Positions 40,265 to 50,628 are shown, counted from the first letter of the stretch. The stretch is 64,000 bases of DNA from Weissella cibaria KACC 11862 (GCF_000193635.1 NZ_AEKT01000044.1:1-64000), one strand, 5' to 3'. Program-made: numbers and translations. Notes: generated from the letters alone by a model not told the origin.

Positions 40265-41257
40265 TTACTTATCTGCTGGGAAAACAATGCCAGCATCTTG
40301 ACGCAAATTGGTTAACACAATATTCACGCGTTGACTCAACGTCAGCAATTCGCGATATGTCGCATCTTGACCAACTGGGTCATTAATAATCGCGGCGAAT
40401 ACTTGCATCTCTGGCACCATTGGATTTGCAGGTGCTGGTGTGCTGATTTCAGTGTCGTTACCAGCACCATCTTTATAAATGACTTCGCCCAATTCAGCGA
40501 TTGAATCAATCACAATCGTGTCACGCATCCCCAAAATTTCCGAATGCAAATAACTGTTGGCTCCCTTACCAAATTGGATCGTCACATCAAAGTCAGCATA
40601 GCGCAAAATGGCAATTCCGCGGCCATCTGCCCCATTACGTAGTGGTGTTGCAAAGTAGTGACTTTCTTTGGGCATCCCAAACAGCTTAATCGCTGCATAC
40701 AATGGATAAACCCCTAAATCGGTCAATGCACCGGCACTGAACTCGCGGGTTAAGACATTGGGCTCTTTGCCTGCCAAATAATCGTCAAAGCGTGACGAAT
40801 ACTTTTCATACACTAACGTTGCCCCGGAAATATGCGCCATCTCCGCCACTTTCGCTTCAATCGCTTTAAAATTAGCTTGATGCACGTGACGAGCTGCTTC
40901 AAATAAGCGGACATTGGGGTGCTCACGCAAGGCAGAGTAAACAGCTTCATATTCCTTCGTATTTGAAAAGGCTGACTTTTCAACAATCACATGGAGATCA
41001 TGTGCAATCGCCTGCAGGGTTTGCTCATAATGCAAGCTATTTGGTGATGCAATATAAACAACTTCAATGCCACTCTCATAAAAGGCAGCTAAATCGGTAT
41101 AAACCGTAACTTCCCCAAAGTCTTTGGCAAACGCCTCACCAGTCTCGGCCCGTCGTGAGTAAACCGCTGTTAATTGGTATGCTTGCGATTCATGCGCCGC
41201 TTCTACCAACATTTTCGTAATCCAATTTGTGCCAATAATTCCTAACTTTAACGTCAT
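40265..41257 (-). CDS. Gfo/Idh/MocA-family oxidoreductase
   Basis: 330 residues. N-terminal Rossmann motif LGIIGTNWITKMLVEA and the signature VEKSAFSNTKEYE (the usual EKP has Ser for Pro), then an alpha/beta dehydrogenase domain. NAD(P)-dependent sugar or inositol dehydrogenation is the family role; substrate unknown. Two adjacent ATGs exist; the second has GGAG at better spacing. Single gene. Confidence 0.85.
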   Translation of the reverse strand: MTLKLGIIGTNWITKMLVEAAHESQAYQLTAVYSRRAETGEAFAKDFGEVTVYTDLAAFYESGIEVVYIASPNSLHYEQTLQAIAHDLHVIVEKSAFSNTKEYEAVYSALREHPNVRLFEAARHVHQANFKAIEAKVAEMAHISGATLVYEKYSSRFDDYLAGKEPNVLTREFSAGALTDLGVYPLYAAIKLFGMPKESHYFATPLRNGADGRGIAILRYADFDVTIQFGKGANSYLHSEILGMRDTIVIDSIAELGEVIYKDGAGNDTEISTPAPANPMVPEMQVFAAIINDPVGQDATYRELLTLSQRVNIVLTNLRQDAGIVFPADK

Positions 41258-41328
41258 CATTCACTCCTTAGTTAATCTATATCCCACTTTAAAGCGCTTT
41301 CAATAATGCTATTGTACCATCAAAAGCC

Positions 41329-41367
41329 AAAAAAGCTCATCAATCATTTGAAATGACTAATGAGCTT
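41329..41367 (-). terminator. terminator of the rRNA methyltransferase gene
   Basis: AAGCTCATTAGTCATTTCAAATGATTGATGAGCTT-type hairpin with six T on the minus strand (stem arms at 41333 and 41360). Confidence 0.75.
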
Positions 41368-41400
41368 AATTGGGTTATCGATAGTTTTTAGTTTTTAAAA

Positions 41401-42768
41401 TTAGTCCTTAACGAACACAGTGACAGATTCAATGTGTGTCGTCTGTGGGAATTGGTCAATTGGTTGAACTGGCCCTTGAATGTGGTAACCGTTCTCCAAA
41501 ATTTGAACCGTGTCACGTGCCAAAGTTGCTGGGTTGCAACTAATGTACACGAACTTTTCTGGTTCCATACCAGTTGCAGCATCAATCAATTCTGGCGTCA
41601 AGCCCTTACGTGGCGGATCAACGAAGATGACGTCTGGTCGCATACCAGCTTCATGCCATTCAACCATCTTCTCTTCAGCCTTACCAAGTTCAAACTTAGC
41701 ATTGTTAACCCCGTTAATGTCGGCGTTACGCTTGGCATCATCTACGGCACCAGGTACAACTTCGACACCCAAGACAGACTTAACACGATCAGCGATGGTC
41801 AATGAAATTGTTCCGATACCTGAGTAGGCGTCAATAACTTCTTCATCACCAGTCAAGCCGGCCTTATCAGCAGCCAATTGGTACAGCGTTTCCGTCGTTT
41901 GTGGGTTAACTTGGTAGAATGAGTTTGGTCCGATGACGAACTTCTTGCCGAACAACGTGTCGGTAATCACATCCTTACCCCAAAGCGTGTTATTCTTTTC
42001 ACCCAAGATGACATTCGTCTTCTCTTGGTTCACGTTTTGAATGATTGACTTTACTTCTGGCAACGCCTCGCGAATATCCGCGACAATCATTTCAGCCCCG
42101 GGCACCTTCTTTGAACGCGTGACCAAAACAACCATCATTTCGTGGCTGTAGTAACCGCGACGAACCATGATGTTACGGATAACACCAGTGTGTTCAAATT
42201 CGTTATAAGCAGGAATGTGGTACTTACGCAAGATATCACGAATAACCACAATTGCCTTGTCAATTTCAGGGTCTTGAATATAGAAATCTTCAATTGGCAT
42301 CAAGTTGTGTGAACCACGACGGAAGAAACCTGTCGTCAATTCACCACGCAATTCACGCGTTGGAATTTGTGCCTTATTACGATATCCTGTTGGGTTTTCC
42401 ATACCAAGCGTCTCAGAAACTTCAACATCAACGTGTTGCTTCTTAAACAATTCTTGGATTTGGTTTTGCTTGAAACGCAATTGGGCGTCATAGTTCAAGT
42501 GAGCCAAAGGCGCAATTCCAGTTGTCAATGTCGCAACATCAACTTCCTTATTACGATCAGCAGATTCCTTCAACGTCTTAATAACGCGACCAAATGCATA
42601 CGTTCCTGCAACCTTCGTAATACCGACCCGAATTTCTTCACCCGGAACAGCGTTTGCTACGAAGATTGGAAAATCATCAACCTTAACGACTCCGTTTCCT
42701 TCGTACGTTAAGTCGATGACCGTTGCGTCAAATTCTTGGTTCTTCACCACTGGCGCTTTTTTCTTCAT
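41401..42768 (-). CDS. rlmD: 23S rRNA (uracil-C5)-methyltransferase, RlmD/RlmCD type
   Basis: 455 residues. N-terminal TRAM domain (about 5-65: FDATVIDLTYEGNGVVKVDD), then a SAM methyltransferase with IDAYSGIGTISLTIADRV (about 318), VDPPRKGLTPELIDA (about 388) and catalytic Cys in YISCNPATLARD (about 412). It methylates uridine in 23S rRNA. No FeS-cluster Cys set is seen near the TRAM domain, as in the Gram-positive RlmCD type. Start at 42768 chosen from GGAG spacing. Confidence 0.92.
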   Translation of the reverse strand: MKKKAPVVKNQEFDATVIDLTYEGNGVVKVDDFPIFVANAVPGEEIRVGITKVAGTYAFGRVIKTLKESADRNKEVDVATLTTGIAPLAHLNYDAQLRFKQNQIQELFKKQHVDVEVSETLGMENPTGYRNKAQIPTRELRGELTTGFFRRGSHNLMPIEDFYIQDPEIDKAIVVIRDILRKYHIPAYNEFEHTGVIRNIMVRRGYYSHEMMVVLVTRSKKVPGAEMIVADIREALPEVKSIIQNVNQEKTNVILGEKNNTLWGKDVITDTLFGKKFVIGPNSFYQVNPQTTETLYQLAADKAGLTGDEEVIDAYSGIGTISLTIADRVKSVLGVEVVPGAVDDAKRNADINGVNNAKFELGKAEEKMVEWHEAGMRPDVIFVDPPRKGLTPELIDAATGMEPEKFVYISCNPATLARDTVQILENGYHIQGPVQPIDQFPQTTHIESVTVFVKD

Positions 42769-42965
42769 CATAATCTCCTTTAGTTGGCCTTTTCGACGAC
42801 CAAATGTACTTACATTATAGCATAACCAGAACACTCACTTAATGAAATCCCCGTGAGAATCCGCATTTAGAAAATTTCATGAAAACTAAAAAAAGACAAT
42901 TCGTATTCAGAAACGAGACTTGCGATAATTAACTTAATGATTAAAACAATATAGCAGGTATCAAT

Positions 42966-44501
42966 ATGGACTGGATGCTACAGAAAAAAGAACGTGAAAA
43001 ACTTTGGTTAAACACCTATTTGCTACAACAGAATACAGACACAGTTGCCGTTAAACAAGTTGTAAAAGAATTGGGCTGGTCGCGCTACTTAGTCCAAAGT
43101 AACGGCATTGACTTAGTGCGCGATTTACAGGCCTTACAACCTGACGCACCAACGCTGATTGCATATGACGAGCATAAAAAAGTATTTTCAATTAATGCCG
43201 CCTTGGAAACCGCTGAGCATGCACTACGTCTCCACTATCTCCACCAATCTTTGCGGAATTTGTTCCTTAACGATTTGTTTTTTGAACGCCTAACAAGTTT
43301 GGAAGATTTTGCTGAACGACATAATACCAGCATTTCCACGGCACGCGAAATCAAACTCTATCTGGCTAAAAACTTAGCCCAATTCGATATTAGTATTAGT
43401 GATGATTTGAAATTAGTTGGCAACGAACGTGGCGTTCGTCAACTTGGGTTCCAAATCGTCTACCACTACTATGCGGCACAAGAAGAACCTTTCCCGGCTG
43501 CCGACCGTCCGCCACTCAAAGCAATCTTTGAAACCTTTTTAGCTACTCTGCCACAACCCTTACCCGAATCGGCTAAACTAGCCTTCTATTATCAATTTGG
43601 GATTTGGCATTTTCGGATTGCTCAGGGTCATCAATTACACGCCGCGGTTACGGATCCCTTGTTTCGACCAACGGCAACGTTGACTGGTCCAGTTCGACAG
43701 TACACCGCTGCTTTAACTGATTTACTGTGTAAGCAAACCGGTCTATCTGCCGATACGTTAGACATCGAAATCCGTTACGCGATGACAACTTTGGTAGCCA
43801 TGGGATTTATTCCTGAGGCAACGCCAGCTGATAGCGCGACGACAGAAACATTAGCGACATTGGCTGTGTTTACTGACATTATACAATCAAGTTACCTGAG
43901 TTTTTTCAAACCACAAGAGGGTTTAGAAACCACGGTACTAGCCACGATTGGCCAAGATTTATACCCGTTGCATCTGCGCTTACTTCATTTCAATCAACAC
44001 CCAATTGATAGTCACCCAAACATTTTGAATGCCTACCAATTTTATCCGCTACATACCGCTTACACACTGCACGTATTACGACGGATTGCAACCCGTTTTA
44101 AGCTCTCCTTCGAAACGGTATACAAAACATTGTTCACGGAATATCTGAATACGTTCATCGACCGCTTACCGCGTGAGCAAATCTTCCCGCTACTAACAGT
44201 GACCGTTGATTTGCCAGCACGTGCCTCACTAGCCCGGTACACGAAACGTCTCTTAGCAGATATCTTTGGTGCAAATAGTTTAGTCACTAACCACTATACG
44301 GCGCAAAGTGATTTATATATCGCTGATTTTGCCCTGACCGCTGATCAATCACGGCCTGGGTTTGTCTGGCAGGAGATTCCAACAATTCCACAAATTACGA
44401 TGTTGTACAATCAAGTACACACGTTAACTATCCAAAAATTCGAACAAGTTACCGGTAACCAGATTGAACGAATTACCAACAACCAAACTCCACGTGCATA
44501 A
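42966..44501 (+). CDS. Mga-like helix-turn-helix regulator
   Basis: 511 residues. N-terminal helix-turn-helix regions (TVAVKQVVKELGWSRYLVQS and TSLEDFAERHNTSISTAREI) resemble the Mga/Rgg-distal virulence-regulator family, followed by a long helical region of the PRD-like kind without an obvious active His-containing PTS motif. DNA-binding regulator with unknown targets. Alone between two terminators. Confidence 0.7.
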   Translation: MDWMLQKKEREKLWLNTYLLQQNTDTVAVKQVVKELGWSRYLVQSNGIDLVRDLQALQPDAPTLIAYDEHKKVFSINAALETAEHALRLHYLHQSLRNLFLNDLFFERLTSLEDFAERHNTSISTAREIKLYLAKNLAQFDISISDDLKLVGNERGVRQLGFQIVYHYYAAQEEPFPAADRPPLKAIFETFLATLPQPLPESAKLAFYYQFGIWHFRIAQGHQLHAAVTDPLFRPTATLTGPVRQYTAALTDLLCKQTGLSADTLDIEIRYAMTTLVAMGFIPEATPADSATTETLATLAVFTDIIQSSYLSFFKPQEGLETTVLATIGQDLYPLHLRLLHFNQHPIDSHPNILNAYQFYPLHTAYTLHVLRRIATRFKLSFETVYKTLFTEYLNTFIDRLPREQIFPLLTVTVDLPARASLARYTKRLLADIFGANSLVTNHYTAQSDLYIADFALTADQSRPGFVWQEIPTIPQITMLYNQVHTLTIQKFEQVTGNQIERITNNQTPRA

Positions 44502-44547
44502 AAAAATCCCACTCCTAATGCAAACTGCATCAAGAGTGGGATTTTTA
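44501..44547. terminator. bidirectional terminator
   Basis: AAAAAATCCCACTC...GAGTGGGATTTTTAAT between the Mga-like gene and htpX. Confidence 0.9.
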
Positions 44548-44553
44548 ATATCA

Positions 44554-45450
44554 TTACAAATTACGCAATGCTTCAATTCGCTTATCCATCGGTGGGTGAG
44601 TCGCAAATAAACCTGCTAACTTATCGCCCTTCAATGGGTTCGCGATGTATAAGGCTGCGCTCTCTGGTGAAACATTCTGTTCTGACATAGGTTCACTCTG
44701 CGAGATTTTCGTCAACGCATTAATCAGGCCTTGTGGGTTACGGGTCAATTCGACGGCCCCTGCATCAGCCAGGTATTCACGATTTCGTGAGATAGCCAAC
44801 TGAACCAAGGTTGCCGCCATTGGCGCTAATAGCAATACCAAGAGCGACACGACGATACCGATGATATTACTACCACCACCTTCGCGATCCCGATCACGGT
44901 TACCACCACCAAAGTACCAAAAGTGCGTGCCTAAATTCGCCAACAACGCGATCGCTGAGGTCATCGCCACAGCAATCGTTTGAATGCGAATATCATAGTT
45001 ACGCACGTGCGTCATTTCGTGGGCCATAACGCCTTCAAGTTCTTCACGATTCAAGCGTTGCAGAATGCCAGTTGTCGCTGCCACGGCTGCGTGTTGCGGA
45101 TCGTTTCCGGTTGCAAATGCATTGGGACTGGGATCGTCAATAATGAAGACACGTGGCATCGGCACTTGTGCGACCATCGCCATGTCTTCCACGATATGCC
45201 ACAAGTCAGGCGCCTGATCTGCTGACGTCACCTCTGTCGCGTGATTCATCGACATCACGACATCAGTTGATTGGCCAAACATAAAGACGGCATACACAAT
45301 TCCTGCGACTAACGCAATCACGACACCCGGCATCCAGCGTCCAAACATATAGGTTCCTAACGCTGCCCCAACCACGCCCATGAACAGAAAGAAACCAAAG
45401 AAGAGCAAAATCGTTTTGCGCTTATTTTTGGCAATTTGTTCAAATAGCAT
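44554..45450 (-). CDS. htpX: membrane zinc metalloprotease HtpX
   Basis: 298 residues. Membrane segments at about 15-33, 36-55, 150-168 and 193-213; zinc site HEMTH in [14 protein letters not shown] (about 140) with a downstream Glu in [15 protein letters not shown]. Degrades misfolded membrane proteins. Pairs with lemA immediately upstream, a common LAB operon. Confidence 0.94.
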   Translation of the reverse strand: MLFEQIAKNKRKTILLFFGFFLFMGVVGAALGTYMFGRWMPGVVIALVAGIVYAVFMFGQSTDVVMSMNHATEVTSADQAPDLWHIVEDMAMVAQVPMPRVFIIDDPSPNAFATGNDPQHAAVAATTGILQRLNREELEGVMAHEMTHVRNYDIRIQTIAVAMTSAIALLANLGTHFWYFGGGNRDRDREGGGSNIIGIVVSLLVLLLAPMAATLVQLAISRNREYLADAGAVELTRNPQGLINALTKISQSEPMSEQNVSPESAALYIANPLKGDKLAGLFATHPPMDKRIEALRNL

Positions 45451-45467
45451 AGGTCACTGTTCTCCGT

Positions 45468-46037
45468 TTATAATCCTTGATCGTCAAATGATACCTTAAC
45501 AACTGCCTTCTCTTCTTCCGGCGTTTGCAAGAATTCACTTGGTTGGAAGTGATGCATCTTAGCCACAATGTTTGATGGGAACGATTGCAACTTCGTGTTG
45601 TAGTTTGCCGTCGTCGTGTTGAACAATTGACGTGAGTACGCAATTTTATTTTCCGTGTTCGTCAACTCATCCATCAACTTGTTGTATTGCGCTGATGCCT
45701 TCAAATCAGGGTACGCCTCAGCAACCGCAAATACTGACTTCAAACTCGTTGTCAATTGGTCAGAAATTTCCATTGCTTGTTGGTGGTCACCGGCTGGGAC
45801 TTGCGTCAATGCGTTTCGCAATGACACCACTTTTTCTAGTGTGCCTTGCTCAAACTTGGCATACCCCTTAACTGTTTCCAGCAAGTTAGGAATCAAGTCA
45901 TTTCGACGCTTCAATTGCACATCAATTTGGCTCCAAGATTCCTGAGTTTGCATACGTGAACGTACCAAACCGTTGTAGATTGACATCCAAATCAATCCAA
46001 TGACAACAACGACTGCAATTATAATTAAAATCGTCAT
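45468..46037 (-). CDS. lemA: LemA family protein
   Basis: 189 residues. One N-terminal membrane segment (about 2-22, outside-facing N-terminus) then the LemA domain: [40 protein letters not shown] and [20 protein letters not shown]. Frequent partner of HtpX; role in membrane stress is inferred. Confidence 0.94.
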   Translation of the reverse strand: MTILIIIAVVVVIGLIWMSIYNGLVRSRMQTQESWSQIDVQLKRRNDLIPNLLETVKGYAKFEQGTLEKVVSLRNALTQVPAGDHQQAMEISDQLTTSLKSVFAVAEAYPDLKASAQYNKLMDELTNTENKIAYSRQLFNTTTANYNTKLQSFPSNIVAKMHHFQPSEFLQTPEEEKAVVKVSFDDQGL

Positions 46038-46108
46038 GTTTTATCCCCCTAGTGGTCTATTTTGTACTACTTTCATTTTACCAGAAATTCAACTTTGTCG
46101 TGACAAAA

Positions 46109-47143
46109 TTACACTTGATCAAAAAATGCCTGTGTGAATTCATAACGATCTTTTAACCAAGATGTGTTATCACGTGATGGGTGGACCCGATTTGTCAAAA
46201 CGACAAGCCCCTGCATCGTCCGATAATTAATCGCCATAATTGTTCCTGTGAAGCCCGTTTGGTACAGCCAATCGGTCACGACGACTGGGTTATCTTCACC
46301 ACCATAGGTCCAAAAATGCCAACCAAACGTTCGAATGCCAGCCTGATTGGCTGCCAAATAACCGGCCATGTTTGCCGGTAAATCGTCATCTGGCATCAAC
46401 CACTCGTGTACAAATGACAATGCATCAGATGCGGTCGCAAACATCCCCGCATGGCCAGCCGCACCACCCAGGAGGTATGCTTTGAAATCATCAACTTGTC
46501 CCTGTAGGATGCCGCCACGAACCGGCACGTCTTCTGTTGGCACAAAGCGGGACGTTGGTGCCTGCAAGCCGCCAATGCCCGGGACACGATACCCACTCGC
46601 CGTTAATTTTTTGGGTGTCAGTAAATTAGCCGTCATATCCGTCACCAGTGGCAACCCAGTCACAGCAGTTAACACTTTGCCGAGTAACATGAACCCAACA
46701 TCTGAGTATTTTGTTACCCGGCCAGGCTCATTTATTAACTCACCAGCCATGATGTCTGTTTCCAACATCGATTTCGTTAATGCTGGTACTTGTCGCACAC
46801 TACTTGGCAGGCCGGCATTATGCAAGAGTAACTGGCCGACCGTAACACGGTCATTACCATAATTCGGTAGAATGCTTTTGACAGTTGTATTCGGCGTCAC
46901 TTGGCCTGCTTTGAAGAGTTGGATGAAACGCATGGTCGTATATAACTTCGTCAAACTCGCCAAGTCATAGATGTGGTTAACCGACAATAACTCATCTGCA
47001 AATTGACCGGTGCCAACTTTACCGACTGACGCGATTTCTTTTTGGCCTTTGAAGTTAACCACCCCAACTGTTGCCCCAAACAAACGCCCGTCATCAACCA
47101 TCGTTTGGGCAATTTTTTCAAGTCGTTCAATTAATTGATCCAT
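46109..47143 (-). CDS. beta-lactamase-fold serine hydrolase
   Basis: 344 residues. Catalytic Ser-x-x-Lys in DLASLTKLYTTM (about 60), Tyr in KYSDVGFMLLGK (about 145) and HAGMF late motif (about 238). No signal peptide, so probably cytoplasmic or leaderless. Related proteins are class C beta-lactamase-like esterases or D-Ala-D-Ala peptidases; resistance should not be inferred. Ten bases after the YoeB-like gene. Confidence 0.87.
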   Translation of the reverse strand: MDQLIERLEKIAQTMVDDGRLFGATVGVVNFKGQKEIASVGKVGTGQFADELLSVNHIYDLASLTKLYTTMRFIQLFKAGQVTPNTTVKSILPNYGNDRVTVGQLLLHNAGLPSSVRQVPALTKSMLETDIMAGELINEPGRVTKYSDVGFMLLGKVLTAVTGLPLVTDMTANLLTPKKLTASGYRVPGIGGLQAPTSRFVPTEDVPVRGGILQGQVDDFKAYLLGGAAGHAGMFATASDALSFVHEWLMPDDDLPANMAGYLAANQAGIRTFGWHFWTYGGEDNPVVVTDWLYQTGFTGTIMAINYRTMQGLVVLTNRVHPSRDNTSWLKDRYEFTQAFFDQV

Positions 47144-47153
47144 TAGCCTGCCC

Positions 47154-47474
47154 TCACGACGTCATGCTTTTCATATAGTGATAACGAAGCTGGGCAATCG
47201 TGACATCCCCATTACCTTCTGGGAAATAAATCATACGATTCGCACTATCGATTCGGCGGGACCAGCCGCCATCCAAGCCAGCTTGTAATTCAGGCTTTCC
47301 AGTCCCTTCAAAGGGTGTGCGAAAGACTTCTTTCAATAGTTTGTTAATTTTTTTAATCGTCTTTGGATCTTGTGTCAAAAAGTATTGATAGTCGTCGAAT
47401 GCTTGTTCGGTAAAAATCATCTTTTTACCGCCCCGCATGCCGTCGGCTAGCTTTTTAGCTGCTTTCATTGCCAT
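47154..47474 (-). CDS. yoeB: YoeB-type toxin without adjacent antitoxin
   Basis: 106 residues. From MIFTEQAFDDYQYFL (residue 19) it is a full YoeB fold: IKKINKLLKEVFRTPFEG, GKPELQAGLDGGWSRRIDSA and the ending QLRYHYMKS, with Glu, Arg, His and Tyr of the ribosome-dependent RNase site present. An 18-residue basic lead (MAMKAAKKLADGMRGGKK) precedes it, supported by GAGGTG before the first ATG. YefM is missing; upstream is only the pgm terminator. Confidence 0.82.
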   Translation of the reverse strand: MAMKAAKKLADGMRGGKKMIFTEQAFDDYQYFLTQDPKTIKKINKLLKEVFRTPFEGTGKPELQAGLDGGWSRRIDSANRMIYFPEGNGDVTIAQLRYHYMKSMTS

Positions 47475-47537
47475 TAGGCATCACCTCATCTCTTGATTTA
47501 TATGGTTATCATATCATGTGGAAAAAACAGTTCGTTT

Positions 47538-47574
47538 AAAAAAGACCGCCACAACCAAACAAGTTGTAGCGGTC
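47538..47574 (-). terminator. terminator of pgm
   Basis: Minus strand GACCGCTACAA-CTTGTTTGG-TTGTGGCGGTC and six T. Confidence 0.85.
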
Positions 47575-47585
47575 AATTGTTATTA

Positions 47586-49310
47586 TTAGTCTACATAAGT
47601 GGCAATTGTTGCTTGAATTGCAGCCAATTCATCAGCAGCAGCTTGAGCCGTAGCACCCTTTGTGCCGACATAGAACTTAATCTTTGGCTCAGTTCCTGAA
47701 GGACGAACAGCAACCCATGAACCGTCAGCCAACCAGTACTTCACTACATTGGCCTTTGGCAATGTCATTGGTGTAACAGCCCCGGTTGTTGTGTCCGTCT
47801 CAGTTTGCAATGAGAAGTCTTCAACCTTGGCAACCTGAACACCACCAAATTCAGCGGGTGTTTCGGCACGGAACTTGTTCATCAAAGCGGCAATCTTTTC
47901 AGCCCCGTCAACCCCTGCAAACGTCAATGACTTCGTGTTTTCAACGAAATAACCGTATTGTTCGAACAACTCTTGCAAACCATCGTACAACGTCTTACCC
48001 AATGACTTGTAGTAAGCCGCCACTTCGGCCAACAAAACCGTTGCTTGGACTGAATCCTTGTCACGTGCAAACGACTTCACCAAGTAACCGTATGACTCTT
48101 CAAAACCAAACAAGAACGTGTGCTCGTTCGTGTCTTCGAAGTGTTGAATTTGCTCGGCAATGTACTTGAAACCAGTCAACACGTTAATTGTTTCAACCCC
48201 AAAGTTCTTAGCAATATCTGCTGCGAATTCTGAAGAAACGATTGACTTAACCAATGCCCCGTTGGCAGGCAAAGTACCGGCAGCCTTCTTGGCCGTCAAC
48301 AAGTAGTTCAATAGCACAGCCCCAATTTGGTTACCCGTCAACAATTGGTACTCGCCTGATGGTTGGCGTACCGCCGTCCCCATTCGGTCAGCGTCTGGGT
48401 CAACTGCGATAACGACATCAGCGCCTTGTTCCTTAGCCAAAGAAATTCCCATTGCCAGTGCTTCGGGATCTTCAGGATTTGGCAACTTAACTGTTGGGAA
48501 ATCACCGTTTGGCTCTGCTTGTTCAGGCACAATGGTCACGTTTTCAAAGCCCGCATTTTGCAAAGCTTGTCCCGCAATCAACGCACCCGTTCCGTGCAAT
48601 GGTGAGTACACCAACTTCATGTCCTTACCGACCGTATCGATTAATTCTTGGTTAACCGTCACCGTCTTGACTTCAGCCAAGTAAGCGTCATCGACTTCCT
48701 TGCCAATCTTGACCAACAAACCAGCAGCCACTAGTTCAGCTTCATCCTTAACTGGCACTTCGAACATGTTAGCTTCACGAATTGAAGCCGTGATGATGTC
48801 TGATTCCTTTGGTGGCATTTGCCCACCATCTTCACCATAAATCTTGTAGCCGTTGTAATCCTTTGGGTTGTGTGACGCCGTAATCATAATACCGGCATAC
48901 GCATTCAAGTGGCGTACCGTAAATGACAATTCAGGTGTTGGACGCAACGTCTCGAAGACGTACGCCTTAATACCGTGAGCCCCCAAAACCTTAGCAGATT
49001 CAATTGCAAATTCTGGTGAGAAGTGACGTGAATCGTAAGAAATCGCAACACCACGTCCCTTAACTGCATCATCCAATGAATCCATCAAGCGGGCCAATCC
49101 CTCAGTTGCTTGACGCACCGTAAAGATGTTCATTCGGTTAATTCCAGCACCCAGGATACCACGCATACCAGCCGTTCCGAATGAAAGTGGTTGGTAAAAA
49201 GCGTCTTCAGCCGCCTTGTCATCAGTTGCAAGTTGTTGCATATCAGCTTGCAAGTTTGCTGGCAAATCAGTGCGATCTGCCCAAATTTGGTAATTATCTT
49301 GCCAAGTCAT
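47586..49310 (-). CDS. pgm: phospho-sugar mutase (phosphoglucomutase)
   Basis: 574 residues, alpha-D-phosphohexomutase superfamily, long Firmicutes type. Phosphoserine loop TASHNPKDYNGYK (about 144), metal loop DPDADRMGTAV (about 302), sugar loop GFEESYGYLV (about 400) and phosphate loop RPSGTEPKIKFY (about 545). Interconverts glucose 1- and 6-phosphate for polysaccharide and wall synthesis. Confidence 0.96.
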   Translation of the reverse strand: MTWQDNYQIWADRTDLPANLQADMQQLATDDKAAEDAFYQPLSFGTAGMRGILGAGINRMNIFTVRQATEGLARLMDSLDDAVKGRGVAISYDSRHFSPEFAIESAKVLGAHGIKAYVFETLRPTPELSFTVRHLNAYAGIMITASHNPKDYNGYKIYGEDGGQMPPKESDIITASIREANMFEVPVKDEAELVAAGLLVKIGKEVDDAYLAEVKTVTVNQELIDTVGKDMKLVYSPLHGTGALIAGQALQNAGFENVTIVPEQAEPNGDFPTVKLPNPEDPEALAMGISLAKEQGADVVIAVDPDADRMGTAVRQPSGEYQLLTGNQIGAVLLNYLLTAKKAAGTLPANGALVKSIVSSEFAADIAKNFGVETINVLTGFKYIAEQIQHFEDTNEHTFLFGFEESYGYLVKSFARDKDSVQATVLLAEVAAYYKSLGKTLYDGLQELFEQYGYFVENTKSLTFAGVDGAEKIAALMNKFRAETPAEFGGVQVAKVEDFSLQTETDTTTGAVTPMTLPKANVVKYWLADGSWVAVRPSGTEPKIKFYVGTKGATAQAAADELAAIQATIATYVD

Positions 49311-49512
49311 GTTTCAAAATTCTCCTTTGTATAAGTCCCCACGCTTATCACTAATGAAATAATTATACCATATGCTGATTTTACGATATGAATTTTATTA
49401 GCATTCCCAAAAATTAAAGCTATTTTTAATTCACAGATAAGGCACAGTTAACCCCAAAAGTATAGACTAGAGTTAATTAGTTTAATGCTTCATGTTTTAG
49501 AGGAGAAAAAAG

Positions 49513-50541
49513 ATGCCTGTACTAAATTTAAATGACGACGTTGCTGTCGCTAAATATAATGCGTTTATCCGCCAATCACCCAATGCCCAAATCAGTCAAG
49601 ATTTAGGCTGGGCGAAGGTCAAAAACAATTGGGAACCCTGCTATGTTTATTTAGAGGATACCGCTGGAAACATCACGGCTGCCCTATCCATGTTACTGAC
49701 GATGACACCGAGTGGCAAAAAATTTGCGTACGCGTCAAAGGGACCTGTCATGGACATGTCCGACCTCACCACTTTTGATCAACTCATTGCGACCGCAAAG
49801 CAAGCGTTGGGCGACGATGCCTATTTGCTCCGTTTGGATCCTGAAGTACGCTACGATGCGCAATTTGAAGCGGATTTGCAGGCCCATGGTTATGAAGTCC
49901 GTGGTCGTAATGTGGCAGACCAAGGGATGCACGCAACCATTCAACCACGTCTAAATATGGTGATTGATTTTGCCAACTACCCAGACGCGACGTCGCTCTA
50001 TGATATGGTCCCTTCTAAAACCAAGAACAAATTGCGCAAGCCTGAACGTGAAGGTGTCGTCGTTGACTACGGACTAGATCAGTCATTCCTAGACGACTTC
50101 TTTGAAACCTACGTCATCATGTCAAATCGGCATGGCATCACCCACCGACCAAAAGACTACTTTGAACGCATGATGCAGACGTATGCCGGTACGGATATTA
50201 TGCGGATTTACCGAGCTAAGAAGGATGATGTGTTGTTAGCGACAACAATTGGCTTCAAGATGGGCGATAAAATCTGGGATATGTACGCTGGTTCAATCGA
50301 CCACGATTTGACCAACGCCCATTACGCCACCCGTGTCCACATGGTACAATGGGCGCTTGATGCTGGCTTAAAGCGTTACGACATCGGCGGCATCGATCAT
50401 GCCGATAATACTGATGGCTTGTATAAGTTCAAGCGTAATTTTGTCCGCCAAGACCCAACTGAGTACATTGGCGAAATTGACGTTGTCTTAGATGATGCGA
50501 TTTACGACGAACTGGTGCGTCAGCCTGATCAACAACACTAA
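49513..50541 (+). CDS. FemABX-type aminoacyltransferase
   Basis: 342 residues. Two GNAT-like domains: an N-terminal half with ISQDLGWAKVKNNWEPCYVY and a C-terminal half with SNRHGITHRPKDYFERMMQT and YDIGGIDHADNTDGLYKFKR. Such enzymes add amino acids from aminoacyl-tRNA to the peptidoglycan stem to build the cross-bridge. Single gene behind GGAG and before a strong terminator. Which residue it adds is not visible. Confidence 0.92.
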   Translation: MPVLNLNDDVAVAKYNAFIRQSPNAQISQDLGWAKVKNNWEPCYVYLEDTAGNITAALSMLLTMTPSGKKFAYASKGPVMDMSDLTTFDQLIATAKQALGDDAYLLRLDPEVRYDAQFEADLQAHGYEVRGRNVADQGMHATIQPRLNMVIDFANYPDATSLYDMVPSKTKNKLRKPEREGVVVDYGLDQSFLDDFFETYVIMSNRHGITHRPKDYFERMMQTYAGTDIMRIYRAKKDDVLLATTIGFKMGDKIWDMYAGSIDHDLTNAHYATRVHMVQWALDAGLKRYDIGGIDHADNTDGLYKFKRNFVRQDPTEYIGEIDVVLDDAIYDELVRQPDQQH

Positions 50542-50548
50542 CGAAATC

Positions 50549-50596
50549 AAAAGTCGCCAATCTACCGATTCAAAATCGGCGGATTGGCGGCTTTTA
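50549..50596. terminator. bidirectional terminator
   Basis: AAAAGTCGCCAATC...GATTGGCGGCTTTTA with an inner CCGAT/ATCGG stem. Confidence 0.88.
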
Positions 50597-50628
50597 AACG
50601 TGTTCAAAGCACCTTTTCGGCACACATG

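Noticed and set aside
46109-47143. Antibiotic-resistance beta-lactamase
   Set aside because: Only the general serine hydrolase fold is visible; no signal peptide and no class A-specific motifs.
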